Shown here: one piece after another, positions 62,594 through 64,000 of the stretch
Numbering within the stretch: the first letter of the stretch is position 1
How the letters are laid out: each line of letters begins with the position of its first letter
From: an uncultured Pseudoxanthomonas sp.
GTDB taxonomy: Bacteria; Pseudomonadota; Gammaproteobacteria; Xanthomonadales; Xanthomonadaceae
Reading direction: 5' to 3'
NCBI RefSeq assembly: GCF_946886695.1
Contig: NZ_CAMPJD010000005.1
Location: 35,893-99,892 of the forward strand
DNA length: 64,000 nucleotides
Program-made: the position numbers and the translations under genes
The notes under the pieces: model-generated
The model's input: the letters and a program-made list of their open reading frames with translations, nothing else
The model's database searches: none
Told to the model about the DNA's origin: nothing

Positions 62594-64000
62594 TGCGGGC
62601 GCTGCTGCCGGGCCACGGAGCGTCGCGCGGCAGCGCGCTGGGACGCGCCCGGGTCCGGCTGCCGCATGTCCTGGATGTCGCCGAGCAGCACATCCGCCCG
62701 GACCAGGTCGATGACGAACTGGTCCGCCTGCACGATGCCGTCGACGCCACCCGCCGCGAGATGCACAGCCTGCGGACGCGCCTGCACGGCGCATTGGCGA
62801 AGGAGGTCGGCGAGTTCCTCGACCTGCATGCCCTGCTGCTGGACGACCCCGAACTGCTGCATGGTCTGGACGAACTGATCCGCACCGGCCGCTACTCGGC
62901 GGACTACGCGCTGCGCCTGCAACGCGACCGGCTGGCCGCCGTCTTCGACGGCATGGACGACGCCTACCTCAAGAGCCGCATGGACGATCTCGATCATGTG
63001 ATCGGCCGCATCCATGCGCACCTGCACCAGCGCGCGGACGACACCCCCGGCGCGGCAGGCGAGATCCTGATCAGCGACAACGTGGCGCCCTCGGAGCTGG
63101 CCGAACTGCAGACGCAGGGGGTGGTGGCCGTCGTCACCGCCGCCGGCAGCACGCTGTCGCACAGCGCGATCCTGGCGCGCAGCCTGCACCTGCCGCTGGT
63201 CGTGGGCAATGCGCTGGCCCTGCAGAAGATCAACGATGGCGACGTGCTGCTGGTGGACGGCAGCACGGGCGAGGTCGTGGTCAATCCCGATCCGGAGGAC
63301 CTGCGTCGCTACCGTGAGCGCCTGCGTGATGCGGCACGTGAGGCGCGCGAACTCGGCCGGCTGCGTTCCAAGCCCAGCCGCACGCGCGATGGCGTCGACA
63401 TCGCGCTGTGGGCCAACGCCGAATCCCTCGAGGACGTAGCCAGCGCACACGCGCTCGGCGCATCCGGCGTGGGCCTGTACCGCACCGAATTCCTGTTCCT
63501 GCAGCGGCGCGAGCTGCCGGGCGAGGACGAACAGTTCCAGGTCTACCGCGACCTCGTGCTTGGCATGAGCGGCCGCCCCGTCACCATCCGCACGCTCGAT
63601 CTGGGAGCGGACAAGGCCGACCGCACCGGACTGGTCGTCGGCGACGAAGAAAATCCGGCGCTCGGCTTGCGGGGCGTGCGCCTGTCGCTGGCGCATGCCG
63701 GCGTCTTCGACACACAACTGCGCGCCATCCTGCGCGCATCAGGCTACGGGCCGGTGCGCATCCTCGTGCCGATGGTCAGCAGCCGCGAAGAGATGATGGA
63801 AGTCCGCCGCCGCCTGCGCCGTGTTGCCCTGCAGTTGCGCAAACAAGGGCACGAGATCGCCGGGCAGGTCGAGCTCGGCGCGATGATCGAAGTGCCCGCG
63901 GCCGCGATCGCCTTCCACGGCTTCGTGGACGTGGTGGATTTCGTCTCGATCGGCACCAACGACCTGGTGCAGTACCTGCTGGCGGCCGACCGCAACAACG
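62593..64000 (+). CDS. ptsI: PTS phosphoenolpyruvate-protein phosphotransferase (enzyme I), cut by window end
   Basis: The first 469 residues are present. The HPr-binding and phospho-His domain shows AAGSTLSHSAILARSLHLPL with the phosphorylated His190, and the PEP-binding domain begins with ASGVGLYRTEFLFLQR and continues to VDFVSIGTNDLVQYLLAADR. It transfers phosphate from PEP to HPr. There is no N-terminal GAF domain, so it is PtsI type rather than PtsP. The stop codon lies beyond 64000. Confidence 0.95.
   Translation, partial: MRALLPGHGASRGSALGRARVRLPHVLDVAEQHIRPDQVDDELVRLHDAVDATRREMHSLRTRLHGALAKEVGEFLDLHALLLDDPELLHGLDELIRTGRYSADYALRLQRDRLAAVFDGMDDAYLKSRMDDLDHVIGRIHAHLHQRADDTPGAAGEILISDNVAPSELAELQTQGVVAVVTAAGSTLSHSAILARSLHLPLVVGNALALQKINDGDVLLVDGSTGEVVVNPDPEDLRRYRERLRDAAREARELGRLRSKPSRTRDGVDIALWANAESLEDVASAHALGASGVGLYRTEFLFLQRRELPGEDEQFQVYRDLVLGMSGRPVTIRTLDLGADKADRTGLVVGDEENPALGLRGVRLSLAHAGVFDTQLRAILRASGYGPVRILVPMVSSREEMMEVRRRLRRVALQLRKQGHEIAGQVELGAMIEVPAAAIAFHGFVDVVDFVSIGTNDLVQYLLAADRNN

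Overview
The window is a high-GC gammaproteobacterial chromosome segment, best placed in the Xanthomonadaceae (Pseudoxanthomonas, Lysobacter or Stenotrophomonas type). The grounds are a fused aspartate kinase/diaminopimelate decarboxylase (lysAC), a sufR-B-C-D-S cluster led by an Rrf2 regulator, a xanB-type GMP/PMI enzyme, amgK-murU, and hprK-rapZ-EIIA-ptsH-ptsI beside lptCAB-rpoN-hpf. I saw no rRNA, tRNA, CRISPR array, phage or transposase gene. The assignment is from recognised protein families only; no database search was run.

Layout. 0-17 kb: lysAC (cut by the left edge), two tandem PhzF-like isomerases, a YtcJ-type amidohydrolase, a glycine-zipper protein, OsmC with an alpha/beta hydrolase, an EF-G-like GTPase, an HU-type protein with a Lys/Ala/Pro tail, then small conserved genes (TerB-like, M23 peptidase, DUF3861, Cdd1-like, two DUF1439 paralogues), a DUF5916 protein and a SET methyltransferase. 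17-24.5 kb: a cytochrome c lipoprotein and the SUF iron-sulfur assembly cluster with a GNAT and a Rieske ferredoxin gene.

24.5-36 kb is an iron-acquisition island. Three promoters each carry a Fur-box-like ATTCTCAT core. The first drives a small membrane-anchored protein and a Fiu/PiuA-type receptor, followed by piuC. The second drives another small protein of similar design and a second TonB-dependent receptor. The third drives a compact operon: PepSY membrane protein, DUF2271, DUF4198, ApbE flavin transferase and a membrane-anchored diflavin reductase. The DUF2271 protein carries a flavinylation-type sequon (DGVTGPT), so the operon reads as a transmembrane electron path from NADPH to a covalently flavinylated periplasmic protein, plausibly for ferric-siderophore reduction. 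This is the most interesting system in the window.

36-54 kb: HutD-like protein, ComEA-like protein, M20 peptidase, GlsB-like stress protein, serine hydrolase, CadC-like regulator with TPR region overlapping xanB, amgK-murU (peptidoglycan sugar recycling), hda with an AI-2E-family permease and DUF2066, purM-DUF2238-purN with two DUF3108 paralogues, then ibaG-murA-EF-hand protein. 54-64 kb: kdsD-kdsC-lptC-lptA-lptB-rpoN-hpf (LPS core sugar, LPS transport, sigma-54) and a regulatory PTS (hprK, rapZ, EIIA-Man, HPr, enzyme I) that runs off the right edge. Many genes overlap by 4 bases (ATGA), implying translational coupling. REP-like inverted repeats of at least two families lie between genes.
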